64,000 bases of DNA from Bombus terrestris (lineage: Eukaryota > Arthropoda > Insecta > Hymenoptera > Apidae), in the NCBI RefSeq assembly GCF_910591885.1, contig NC_063271.1, forward strand, positions 12,393,001 to 12,457,000, given 5' to 3'. How positions within the stretch are numbered: position 1 is the first letter of the stretch; the number at the start of each line of letters is the position of its first letter. The notes beneath the pieces are model-generated. The model searched no databases and had not been told where the DNA came from. It saw only the letters and a program-made list of their open reading frames with translations. A program made the position numbers and the translations under genes. Positions 24,401 through 36,675 of this stretch are shown here, one piece after another.

Positions 24401-27400
24401 CAACGACACAGACGGATGACAAAAAATTAAAGATCACAACCTGCTGATTGTTACCACAGATACAGTCCAGGACTGGGCTGCTGCGCGCCAGATTTTAGCA
24501 ATGATTCGTGGGGTTTAGCGGCGGCGCTTTACGGGGCTGTTTACGCGATTCTGGGGCTGGCGCTGCCCGCCATCCTCGTCACTATCTGCAATTTGCGTGT
24601 GCTTGGCATAGCGCGTTATCACCGCCATCGAATCGCTAGCGCAATTTACGAAGTCACCCTGAGCGCCCAAGCGACCATCACCCACCAGCGAAATCCGTTT
24701 TTCGTACCAACTGTCACGGCACCTTCGGTCGTCAGCCCACCTCGCTTTCACAGCGCGGCCAAAACGGTTTGTACATCCAAAGATCAGCGTAATTTCTGTT
24801 TGCACTGCATAATTTTCGCATCGCGTGATGTCAGCTGGATAGACATAATATGATGTCATGTGGACAATTTCAAGCGGCAAACCGTGTTCGAGCAAGGAAA
24901 CGATCTCAGTAATTTCGTGGAGACACGTACAGTGTGTTTGAGGAAATCTCTTTGAGGAAAGGTCTTTGAATTTGATATATGCGTTGCTTTTACAGTTAAT
25001 ATTTGACATTTGATCCGTCGGTGATTAAAGACATATATATAGTATCGGATCAAATTTTTTAACTAGTTCAGCTTCAGATTGAAGATTACGTCAAGAACTT
25101 TCGATGGCTTTTGTGGTTCCTGCTATGTTTAGAGTTGAGTTCGTAAAACTTTGTATAATTCTGATAAGTGTTTTTTAGAATCGGTGCTCCGTTTTGCGCC
25201 GTTTCACAAATTTCTAAGATTTATCGAATCTTTTAAAATTTGCATTGATTTTAAGATATTACAGATTTTTTTGCCGGAAGACTGCATTTTATGCGAAATT
25301 TAAAAGCGTAAAAATATATAGAATACACATAATATGCAGAAATATACATACTTAAGAAATGTACCTACATATTTAATTATAGACTGAGGTAAAAAGACAA
25401 TTTTAGAATTTTAATATTCTTCCTTTGTATATGTGTTTCATAACATTGCAACCGTTGCACCGCTTTTCAACCTTTAAACGTTAAATTTTATAGCAGCATA
25501 AATATTTGATCGACCAAATACTGATGCATTCAATGTAAACGATTTCGTAGGGATTTTATTGACGTAGTGTAAACGCTATTAAACATTACATAAAACAAGG
25601 AACAATAAGCATTATGTATTTCGTCTAAATATTTCAAACTAATTAATATCCACGTATAATACTCAATTCCACGAATCTCTAATTAATTTTCGTCGATTAA
25701 GCTTTGTTCAAAGGAAAATTCATTGACAAAAAATTGAATCGAAATTTTAATCATTTCCAATCGATTATTCGATAGACATTAAATCAAAAGCTTTGTAGAA
25801 AGACGTAAATCAAAATCCCGCTAGAAATTGAATTTCTACCGGACAATACAATCGCTTCCAGACAATTCGTGTGTGTTTAGTTCAGTTTTACGTTCAATTA
25901 TCTGCCGCGTATCTTTTAATGACGCAATTTGTCTGTCCGATATAACACCGGCAAACATTCTGGACGATCTGTTGTGCTCGCGTTGATTTTCCTCCATAAT
26001 AACTCTTTGACGATCAATATCACGAACTAATAATATAATTCTATTTAACGAGTTCCTTTCATTTGCTAATGTCCCATTCGTTCAATGACACGCAATTAAA
26101 TTGTAATTTAAATTATTCCATACAGAGTATAGCGACGATGCTGTATTGAATTTCTAGGTAATGCAACTGGTTGGTTCTCTATATTTGCTTTATTTCCCAT
26201 ACTGCGGTCTGATTCTTTGGGAAGTTTGCGACGTCGGTAATCAGCCGCATTTCTACAATCATCCGAAACTTGCTTCGTTGGCCTCGCTTCTACTGGCTTG
26301 TTCTCCACCCATCAACGGCCTTCTCTACGGCTTGAAATCGCAGACACTTAGACAATCGGTGCAGAATTATTGGCGGAAGAAGGCGACCAAGTCGGAACTT
26401 CAACAAGTAATAATCAACGATTTGAAATAATTTTGCAGTTAGTTTGGTATTTTTATAAAAAATTTCTTTCTTAATAAATATTTTGTTATTTTTATATTTA
26501 TTTTGAGATATTTGAGACATTAGAACTATCAACTTTTAATATGTACCTAAATATAGTGAATCACGAAAATATTTGACCATAGAAAATTAGAAGAAAATAG
26601 AATGGAAGAAATACTATAAAGTACAGCGAATTCGTGTTCTAAAATGTATCGGTAGATGCAATTTACATGCTTAAAGACTACTGTTACTCGACATAATTGT
26701 GTAAGAAATAACATTTTCTATATAAATTATTGACTCAATTACATAGCTGCCAGATATGTATGTGCCGTTGTTCAAGTCACTTTCAATGAATTTTTCTTTC
26801 TAAAGAAACATTTCTTGCGGTACATATGATGGCCAAAAGGATCACAGTCGATCAACGAATGTTCGAGATTCTATCATAGTAAATCTATGCAAATATAATC
26901 CCCTTGGAGGTCAGTAAAACTTCATTTCATAACTTTGCTACAGAGAATCTATTGCAATCTTCTCTTCCATGATATTTTATGATGAAAAAATGCACATCTT
27001 TTTAATACAATAGATTAATAAGTTTGAAATTCCACTTTGTAGAGAAAGTTCTTAGAATTATTCAACCCTTTACTGAATTTCTCTTTCATAATGAATAATA
27101 AGAGAATTATTCAAAGTAACAGTAGTAGAAGATTTATTCAATCTGGCTACCTTTGGAAAATCGTATTTCACCGATTCTCAAGTATTTCTATGAATATTTA
27201 TTATATACGAATTGAAGAAGATTTTCCAATTGTTTCCCGCAATTAATTTCCAACTTTTCATAATTTACTCAGCATGTAATTTGGAAGATAAAAGACACGG
27301 AGAATCTTAAATATATTTCAACATATCTTGAAACATGGAAAAATGTAGCATAGGACATTTTAACTACAGAGAGCAATATACTCCAATACCATAGCGTAAA

Positions 27401-30400
27401 AGATAATCTTTTCCTTCAATTTTTCTTTTCAATCTCTTCTGTTTAGCGAACGAATAATCCAAGTCATCCATAAATTCTTTTTCCCCGAATTTAATATTCG
27501 GAAACGATCGCTGCTGACAATGGATTCTAATTCAGGAGATTCAAGCGAGGACACCGAGCGTAGCAGGATCACGAAGACCGTCCGGTAGCGGAACTGGCTC
27601 TTTCTTTCCATTCCCGCCATTGCAACGAAGACTCAGCGAAGCTTTGCTGGCGTTGGGATCCTGCAGAACCGGAAACAGTTTCGACAGCAATAATCTCGGC
27701 TTTCATCGAAGCAAATTGCAGCCTGCCGCTTCGTGCAATACACTTCGCGTACCCACTTCCGAATCAGGTTAATAGTATAAACTTAAATGTGATTTTTGGC
27801 TTACGATTTCTGATTATAAAATTCTTCTCTGCTTTCTCTTCAAAAAGTATAATTATAGCTTACATTATGCATATAGGTGAAAGCAGTAAATTAGTTAGAT
27901 CGAGCGCGAGCGCAGCCAGCCTGATGGGTCCTCATTACAGAAGCGATTTTATTGGAGTTGATGTGAGCGCTGGTTGTTCTATAGCAATGAATGAAACACC
28001 AAGAAGAAGTCCAAGGATTCTTATAACGAGAGCTTATAGCGAGGATAGCCAAGATGGAGGAAGTCCATTGTTAAGGAAACCTATTCTGGCCAACGCTCTT
28101 CCGTGCGACAGTATATATTATTCTTTCATTTGCTGTTCCATTGGAATTATTCTTTTTATTTCATTCTGGCTTCGTAAAATATTGCTTCCAAACGAATATT
28201 CGAATACTTTACGAACTATTTACATTTTTTAAGAATGCTTGATTTGATGGATTTGATATGAAAAAAAAACTACTGTTATACGAAATTAGCTATAGAAAGT
28301 TTGATAATACTTTCAGTCTCCATATCGATCAAACTTTTATAAGCTATTAATTAACCAAACGATAAATATATTTATCTTCTGTAAAACTGGTCTGAAATTA
28401 GAGTACAGTACGTCTCCGTTACAAAACCGTTGTATCGTTATTACTAATGAATAAAAAATAATTATTTTCATAACTTAAAAAATTCATTTTTGAAAGGATT
28501 AATTTTCACGTAAAATAAATTATTCAATAATTTGGTACTGGATTTTTGAACCCGTTTCCTAGAACGGAGATGGCGACATTGCAGCACCGGAAGCGATAGC
28601 AGCACGGGAAGCAGCGAGACGAGCGTGTGGACGACGGGTGTCGCGCAAAAACTCGTCAAGGCCAATGTAAAAAGCGCATCGGACATGTGGCCTGCGCCGA
28701 GAAGATTTGTACGGGGAAAAAATTTAGAGGAAGGACCACTTCTGGTTGGCGCCAGACCGAGCAATAACAGCGAGAGCAGCGATACAACGGACACTACAGC
28801 TACCACAACCACCACCACGATGCCCAGTAAGCAGGTCACGATGGTAAGTGTTCGATGTACGACACCAAGACCGACTTGAAAAATCTCTATACGTTACAAT
28901 GACCTGTATGCAAACGATTTCCAGCCTTAAGAATTGTATTCAAAACATGTTAATCGATGAATTACAGACAACTTTTTGTTGGTTTAACGATGTGACAAAC
29001 AGACAATGTGCCGAGGAGAATATTTTAAGTATTTTGGAAATTAAGATTATTGTCAAAAATAAAAAGAAGAACAAAAATAAACATTTTTTGTTCTTATCAA
29101 TTTTTCAACTTGGTCTTCTGTTTTTCAGCTATTTGATTTTGGAAATGGGATTTTTGAAATCAAGATCAACTTCAATTATTCAAAACGTTTTTGTTTTCAA
29201 TTTGGACCATACGATTACGACAGTATCAAAGAAAACTGTGTAGCTGGTGATGATAACTGACTAATAAAATGCAGAAGATTCGTATTGATTTAAATACATC
29301 TTCCTGTGTGTGTTACATGTTCACGATATTCTCTTACATAGCACTTTTCGCATAGTCCATAAGCAAAAATTAAGCGGATTAAGATCCGATAAGCTCGGAG
29401 TCCACAAAACTGGTCCTTATTCATGGACTTATTTCACACCAAGGAATATCCTAATCCTATGGAGACACTAACAAAATATCTTGCTAAAACCATGATCTCT
29501 GTGAAATATCAAGCGCCATCCTGGTGAAAAGTTTCGGAGAAAATCTAAATAAATTGGACCGTTAATAGTCCATGGAATAGCGATTCCATAACTTAACCAT
29601 TCAATATTCCAACCCAAACATATAAGCTACAGCAATGTTAATTGAGTACATGTCAGGATCAATATGGACGTACAATAATGACAATTTTGTCAATTGAGAC
29701 ATTCATTGTTATGAAAGATCGCTTCGTCGTTGAAGCAGACATTCCAAATTAATTTGGTTGTCTGTTATAAATTATCAAGTGCCCATCTACAAAATCGAAT
29801 TCTTAATCTGTGGTCTCTATCGTTCAATTGTACAAGATTAACGCGGTAAACATGATATTGAATGTGTTGTAGCATTCGATGCCTGGATTTTGATCCATTG
29901 GGAATGGTTCATTCGATCTGGATTCAAATGGACCATTCCTAATACGGTTAAAATTCTAGGGTCATTTTGTATTTCATCGATCATCAATTTTGTATTTCAT
30001 TTCTCCGTTTCTCTGACGACGTAATGGGCGATCGAGATCTCCTTTCAATATTTTTTATCTGCTGAACATTCGAATGTCGACGCGACGGTTAGGACATCGC
30101 TCGGCATAAAAACACAAAGCATGTCGGTAATTTCCATGACATTTGCCGAGAATCAGTAGAATATCTACTACATCATTTGGAGTATAATAATAAGTACAAT
30201 AGTAACTTGCTCGCTGGTATATCACCGATAGTTGACAGCTTGTTCTTGTACGTAAACTTCGTTCATTGATTTCGCCAACGTATGATTTCAATATTCCTCG
30301 AAGAACAAATACAGTGTCTGAACAAATCCGTTGATAGTTGTCTCGAAGTAACGACAATAAAAGTTCTCTCACTTCTCCTACTCTCCTGTTTCAACTACAG

Positions 30401-32212
30401 AGCGATGGGACAATGTCTGTACGTCCGCGCGGGAAGATAAGGTACAAAAGTCTCGCTTTAGCGAGATACAGAAGTTCCGACTTTTGTCCATTTTACCTGT
30501 TGCTGAATTTAGCTTCTGAATATTCCCGCTAATTCTTGGAAATGGAGTTTCGACGTGAGCTGCAAGCGTGTCGTATTAAGTTGCATTGTCTCACTGCAGT
30601 TCATATGCTCCCGGACTGAGTGTCGATATGTCACTTACGTTTATTCTTTCCTCTTACCTCAATCGAATTTTCAGAATTTATCAATCCAGACAAGCATGCA
30701 CGTTAAATCCAGACTGTGGATGCTATAGTGGACATTTCTGCACAAATAACAATTTCTCTGCATACTCGGAATAGATGCTGTATTTATCCGCTAGACGATT
30801 GGCCGCGCGAAGGTTAATCTGCAAATCAAATATCTAGGAAAGAGAAGGTCATATCGAAAAATCGATAAGAATGAGAAGTATGTAATTTTTGTCGTACAAT
30901 CCAGATCCATAATAAAAGATGGGATTTCCGTTTAGAAAAACTAAGCTGACCGTGATACACCTGAACGACCTTGACCCAAGACAAGGTCGACAACAAATGT
31001 CTCCTTCCAAATCCTATAATTTTTATTTAAAGCATTTCTTCCGATAAATCTTAGTTTCTGAGATATCTCGTTGCCTTATGTTAAATCGAGACACCGTGTA
31101 TAATTCAAAGTATGTCATGCTTGTAATTTTTAACAGATAAGTACAATGTAAGTGTTGAGACGATCGTGTTACACACGTGTAATCTATAATTTGAGAAAAC
31201 GACAAGTCATGATAAGGAAATGCAATTCGCATAAGACGATTTCAGAGAATAATAGCTTATTACATCATGTTCACTGTAACTAGAGTTGCCATCCGTCAGA
31301 GTTTTCCTGGATTTGTTTTTGTTTTTAAGGCGTTTAAGGACGTTCGCAGGAATTTCCTGATTTTCTCTGATCATTTATATTATCATGTTATATGAGCCGT
31401 GATCTGTCATACGTCAGAGCGCCTATAATAATATACTGGGTAGCGATGTATTTGTTTTTCCAGAAGTGTTCGCATTAAAATTTTCCAGAATTCGCATTAG
31501 ACGCAACAGAAGCTGTCTAAATGCAAACGCAGAGCTATTCGGTTTCAATGTACAATCTACAGAAGTTTTTATCTTGTACCTAATGATATTAGGTCGTCCG
31601 AAAAGTTTCTTTTGTTTTATAAGGAAATAATGGATGCTCAACATTTCCCGTTTTATTTTATTTTATCAAAATAGGTATGATCCAATTTATTCTATCAAAA
31701 TAAAGATCACAACGTTCGACAGATTAGGTTTTTTGTTTGTATAAAAATGCATTGTTGTAAAAGACGAGTCTGTAAAAGAACTATAATAATCCAAAATTTA
31801 GAATAATCCAAAAATTGGATAGAAGAGTCCGGTTTTCAGGCGAAGTTTAGAGTTTCCATGGTCTTTATGCTACGCTAATGATTTTATAAATAGCAACCCT
31901 AATTGTAATGAATAATATGTGCAGGAAAACGGTAGCTATCGGGAGAAAGAGAAAGAAAAAATAAATGGCAACAAGAAAGAGGGACAGCACAGCGAGAGCG
32001 ACAACAGTTGGAGCAGCGTCGACGAGATCGAATCGAAGGAAATGGCGGACAAGAGCATAGAAGAGGATAATATCGAGAAGATCGAGGAGGAAGCAGACGC
32101 AGAAAAGTGCAAGCAATTGAGACGGAAATCGAAAACGATTCGCAAACCGGATGTTCCTCAGAATTGCAAGGAGACCGCGCAACGAAGGCCCCTTCTCACC
32201 TCGTCATCCTAA
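18383..32212 (+). CDS. Orphan class A (rhodopsin-like) GPCR, nine coding exons
   Basis: Coding exons, joined by GT/AG sites with matching phases: 18527-18628, 21098-21294, 23123-23260, 24460-24766, 26158-26406, 27536-27767, 27877-28110, 28563-28843, 31925-32212; total 675 aa. The span given starts at the upstream ORFs in the 5'UTR exon. An in-frame stop at 18485-18487 precedes the start codon at 18527. Visible features: TM1 with Asn in GLILNG; TM2 with Glu53 where class A usually has Asp2.50; TM3 Cys; an intact Asp99-Arg100-Tyr101; paired Cys in extracellular loop 2; TM6 with YFP instead of CWxP; TM7 NGLLY (301-305) instead of NPxxY. The extracellular N-terminus is only a few residues. The cytoplasmic tail is about 344 aa, rich in Ser/Thr, ending in a charged Lys/Glu region. 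It is a plasma-membrane receptor with unknown ligand. Family placement among orphan receptors (GPR161-like is one possibility) is unresolved. The exon structure is firm; the name is not. Confidence 0.85.
29270..30200 (-). pseudogene. Degenerate DUF4817-type transposase gene in the last GPCR intron
   Basis: On the minus strand, in order and across several frames: NDVVDILLILGKC and YAERCPNRRVD (30170-30060, helix-turn-helix domain of the DUF4817 type), QYHVYRVNLVQLNDRDHRLR (near 29830), FNDEAIFHNNECLN (near 29720), NVWVGILN (near 29620), GPIYLDFLR (near 29550), and SDLNPLNFCLWTM (near 29370). This is the standard order of a Tc1/mariner-related transposase found scattered in insect genomes. In-frame stops show it is dead. 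Confidence 0.78.
31592..31790 (+). mobile_element. Mariner-type left end fragment in the last GPCR intron
   Basis: TA followed by GGTCGTCCGAAAAGTTTCTT, a mariner terminal repeat, then an AT-rich segment (TTATAAGGAAATAATGGATG) like a mariner 5' leader. No right terminal repeat was found, so this is a truncated copy; the right limit is approximate. Confidence 0.6.
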
Positions 32213-35200
32213 GTTCGATTAATCGATCAACGTACCTTTTTCATCACCTAATTTATTATTATTTTCTTCTTGTAATTTATTGTTCGACACTGTAATTTTT
32301 TAACGTGATGGAAATCATTTCGAGGGGACTCGGTGAAACAAGATCGCTGGATGAAATTTGTTATCGACCCATTAACAACCGCAAGCAATTGTTATTTTTT
32401 AAAGAATCGAGTTCATTGAGACTCCTGATCGATTGTCCGCGTTCAGTTCAGTTCAGAACAGCGACGATGAAGCTGATCATGTCCCCGTATGCTCGATATC
32501 ACCTGCAATGTGTCGACATATCCTGAAATTATATTTTTCTACTTTCACTGACAAGTCACAGCAGCGTTAACGAGGAAACCGTGGATTTCTTGCGGCCATT
32601 GCGGTCGCGCTGGAGTAAGAAAACCCGATCGAATATCTACATTATACTCCAACCACAATGAAAAACTTGTTCTCTCGTAGAAAGTTCAAGGAAAGGAAAG
32701 TTGATCATCCTCGTACGGGCATCGCGCGACTCTCACAGAAAAAAGCTTGCGCGCGCGAAAGAGCTCGTTGTATAATAATAATTTTTTTCGTCACCTCGCG
32801 GGTAATATCTCGCGACGAAAATTTCGCGGTGGATTTCTCGGCAATCACCCTCGCTATCGGAGATTTCGCGAAAAAGTAGTGGTAAGAAACGATCACGATA
32901 CCTAAGAGAGTTCTCTTCATAGTAAAACACTCGATGAAATCCATGAAATATCGTAAGAAATCAGTCGACTTGGGACACGTGAATCGTTTGGTCGTTTCGA
33001 CGAATTGTACGAATTACTATTGTGGTAATTTCGCGATATAACGGGCAATAATTTCCCTTACCGCTTTTGCTGATGTTCCTAGTTAATGGATTCGTGAAAG
33101 ACAGAAGTTTGAAGGAGTAAATATTAAATATTGACGAAAGTTGCTTTACCGTCTATCGTGGATGATAAGATGAATAAATGTACGAAATTAACGTTTATCT
33201 ATGCTGTCTAACGTGTATAACGGTTTCGTCTTATCTCTACAGAGATATTGACGGGTAGAATGTTAAAGAGCATAAAGAACTTTTGTTAGCTTCTAAAAAA
33301 TACAGTTGAAAGAACTTTTGGCGAAAACTTGAACATTATAATTTTCATAAATGACAAAAACAGAATAATCTGTTGCGAAGTCAATTTTTCAATTTTTTAT
33401 CTACTTTTATAATTTTATTATCATATTAATACTAAGTGCATTTCAACCGTTCTGAGGCAAATTTCAAACGTCTATGTTTTGCAAATTACTATATATTTTA
33501 GAAGCTATGTGTATATTTTAATAGTCGTCTCATTAATAAATTTTAAAAATGTTGAACGAAACTTCAACGCGAAGAAGAAAATATGTTAAAATTCAAACGA
33601 AATCGTGCACGAATGGAAACGTGCAAGCTAACGAGAGGAACGCATTAAAGAAATTTAATCACTGATGCGCGAAGTAATTAATATAGACGGTCGTTGTGAG
33701 TTTATTGATATTAAACGATAGTTATGTTAATACAATCACGTGGACGAGCAGATACACGTTAATAAAGAGTGACAGAAGGCACACATTTTACTAGCAAGTT
33801 TGTACAATCGTGGCCAACCACTGTGTTTTCACGGGCACGGTGGATTTATTCGCAATTAGGTGTAGCAACAATCACCTAAAAATTAACCGATATTAATGTT
33901 GATGGTTATTGGAATTGATGTTTTGAATTTTGTAGACGATGCATGATTGACGCGTGTGTATGAGAGAGTGTGCGAGTGTGTGAACAGTGTCAAGTTCAAA
34001 TGTTCTAATTTTTAAGAATCGTTGAAATGGAAAAAAGATTATTTATCGTTTTTTAAACTCTAAGCGAATGTTACGAAAAATTTAGAAAACAAATGTTGTT
34101 CGACTAACGATTAATTTGCAACATATTTATGAAATTTCCTCTAGGAATTGTTTTAATGGTTTCAACTGAAATGTTTTTTTAGTATTATTTTCGAAGAAAA
34201 ATATGTCAAGGTTGCATACGATAAATGTGATTCTGCGAATCTTGATCACTAGAAATTTACTATATTGTGCTCAATTTTTTCGATTTGCAGTGTGCACAGT
34301 CACGATGCAAGATTATATAATGAGCGGAGCGAATTCATGTTGCGAGTACTTGGACTATTTGCTTTCGAATTTGTCAATTAGAAGTTAATGAAACGATCTC
34401 GTCATTTGTTGATCTCAACATAGAGCACAAATATTTTATCATTCCGGCGTGAAGAACTTAGTCGGGTACCGCGTGTAACATTAATGTTAATGGTGTTAAA
34501 ATATCGCGATTTAAAAGGTGTTTGAGTGTACGTCGTTAGTGCAAATAAAACCGAAAAATGTTCTAAAAAGGATAACAGTCTTACGTAATTATTTCCTCTT
34601 TAGGTTTATAGGATACCATCAAAAATTACTGAATACTAAATTATAATAAATCAGAGAATAATGGAATGAGCCAAACTGAGTCAAACTATCATTAGTAAAT
34701 ATCCTAAATAAATAAATATGATCATTAATAACAATTATTTCCATCTTCATTATTTCCATCAGTTCACCCTTCTGCTTTATCTCATCTTTATTTGCTTGTT
34801 AAAGAAAAGAAAGAATCGATTGGATGTTATTAGCAAATACTTCAGTAGCAACGACGCCATTGTGCAGAATGTTACAGTTCGTCATTTAATAAGGCACTCA
34901 ACGATACCATTAAACGTAACATTTTTCGAATTATTATTGGAGTAACGTGCCGAAGTTTCGGTCGACCAACTTATAATAGATTTTAGCAAAGGTTATTTGC
35001 AAGATCACCTCCGTTTCATGCCAGCGGCCACTGGGACTAACTCTCTAAAGTTGTTTATCCGATCAAACAGGTCACAAAGTGAATTTCAAGTGACAGATCT
35101 TGTACCACGAGACACTACAAAGATATTCTTCCTTTCCCAAAGTATTTATTTCGCGAATAATTGAGGAGCTGACGACAAAAACAAATTTTTCAAAGCTTTA

Positions 35201-36622
35201 GATGATCTAATGATCAGAAGATTCATAATAGAATGGAATCGATATTTTGAAAAATGTTCTATGTCTACTTATTTTGGAGCATTAAATAAATTTAGATTAG
35301 GTAAACTCATGATTTTCTCGATAAAGAACTCGAGGATGCACTTCAAATTCAATTAATCTATTTCCGTAATTATTATTTCCAGTAACCATAACTAATTATC
35401 TCAAAAAATACGAAAAAAAAGAAGATATCAAATATTCAAAATTAGAACAGAAGTTAAAGATGCTAGGAGTCTTCTTTCGTTTTCCGAAAAAACGACAAAC
35501 ATGTACAAAGGAATATTTTTATTATGAAATTTTCTTTGAAGAATATTTTAATTTCGAGGAGAATTATACCGTTTTATCCTACGCTCATCTTTCAGAGTCG
35601 AAGGAGGCATGTTTTCTTATCGCGAGAGTGTTTCACACAGAAAAAGGGCAACGAGGTTACAGAGAAAAAACGGTGCACGCGTAGTAACTTCGAAACAAGG
35701 CCTTCTTTTAGAATTCAAAGTCGTCCGAACCATAACCCTGTCCCCCTTAATCTGGAATTGGAATAAGGGGAATTAAATTCGTCCGCGCGAGCAAGAAACA
35801 ACAATCCCTTCTCTGCTACGATTGGGCCTCGCAGCGAACGCGTTTCGAAATGTTTTCATCGAGAGCCAAACCGGCAATCCGGTCGGAGCTCTGCGTGATA
35901 AATCGTGAGCCGGAGCGACACGCGTTCGATGTCCCGTGCGATCTCGGTCGAACGTCGATCTACTTTTATGAAGAAACTGTGAAATTATTCTTGTATCTTG
36001 TTATCCTATCAGTGAATAATCGCGTTATAGCAAGAGGAAAAACAGACAGATTAACTTAATTTTTAAAAAAAGAAGATGATGTTTAAGAAAGATACTTAAA
36101 ATAAATAACATACTGTCCGTTTTTACGTAACGTAAGGCAATTTTCTATTTGTGAGTCGTGTTAAAAGTATCAGAAATCGTTATTGTTATTATCTTTAACA
36201 ATGGAGTAATAGCGGAATGTTCGTGTTTTATAAAGGATTGATTGAGTGGTCGTGGTCGCACGTAATGATCATGGGATTCTTTCATTGCAAGATATGCACG
36301 TTTCAACTGATAATTGTTTCAAATTAGAATCACGCAATCGTGTGCAGTAATTTTCACGTTATTTCCATGTTAAATTTACGTGTGGCTACTTTAAACATAT
36401 GTTAGACAATCTTTATGCGAACCGCTACCTTCCTCATATGTATGAAAGAGTATTTTTAACGCGTGACACGTGGTTCTATCTTCTGGCGACGTTCTTGTCA
36501 TGTATTACTCTTTGAATTCTCAGGATATCACGAAGCGATCAAGTGAGTCCTATTGAATGACGATCGGTGAACATTGTGTTTATAAAGTTCGTTGAATTTG
36601 AGAAGATATAACCGTAGAGAAG
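32213..36622. other. GPCR 3' flank and GGT 5' flank
   Basis: Begins with the GPCR 3'UTR (no clear early AATAAA; one candidate lies near 33175). Has GC-richer islands at 32700-32880 (CGCG-rich) and 35780-35960, typical of regulatory DNA near promoters, but no exon that could be joined to either neighbour. Confidence 0.45.
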
Positions 36623-36675
36623 ATGACGAGGAGACACAGCTTAGCGGAAATAGAGGAGTCGAGGAAGGAATTAAG
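36623..36675 (+). CDS. GGT1: Alternative first coding exon of GGT (short cytosolic tail)
   Basis: ATG at 36623 opens 17 codons plus two bases (MTRRHSLAEIEESRKEL...) ending at a GTAAGA donor. The phase (2) is the same as that of the other candidate first exon and fits the acceptor at 39879. If instead it were spliced to the acceptor at 38365, the frame would stop after five more codons (TGA at 38379-38381), so the exon is either a mutually exclusive first exon or a uORF-bearing leader. A TATA-like TTATAAAG lies about 45 bases upstream. Confidence 0.5.

Noticed and set aside
24515..25009. 164-codon minus-strand frame over GPCR exon 4
   Set aside because: Shadow of the TM5 exon, whose low AT content removes stops on the other strand; sense frame fits GPCR structure and splice sites.
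30055..30372. 105-codon minus-strand frame that could be taken for a small gene
   Set aside because: Its second half is the helix-turn-helix start of the decayed transposase; the first half reads into unrelated intron sequence.
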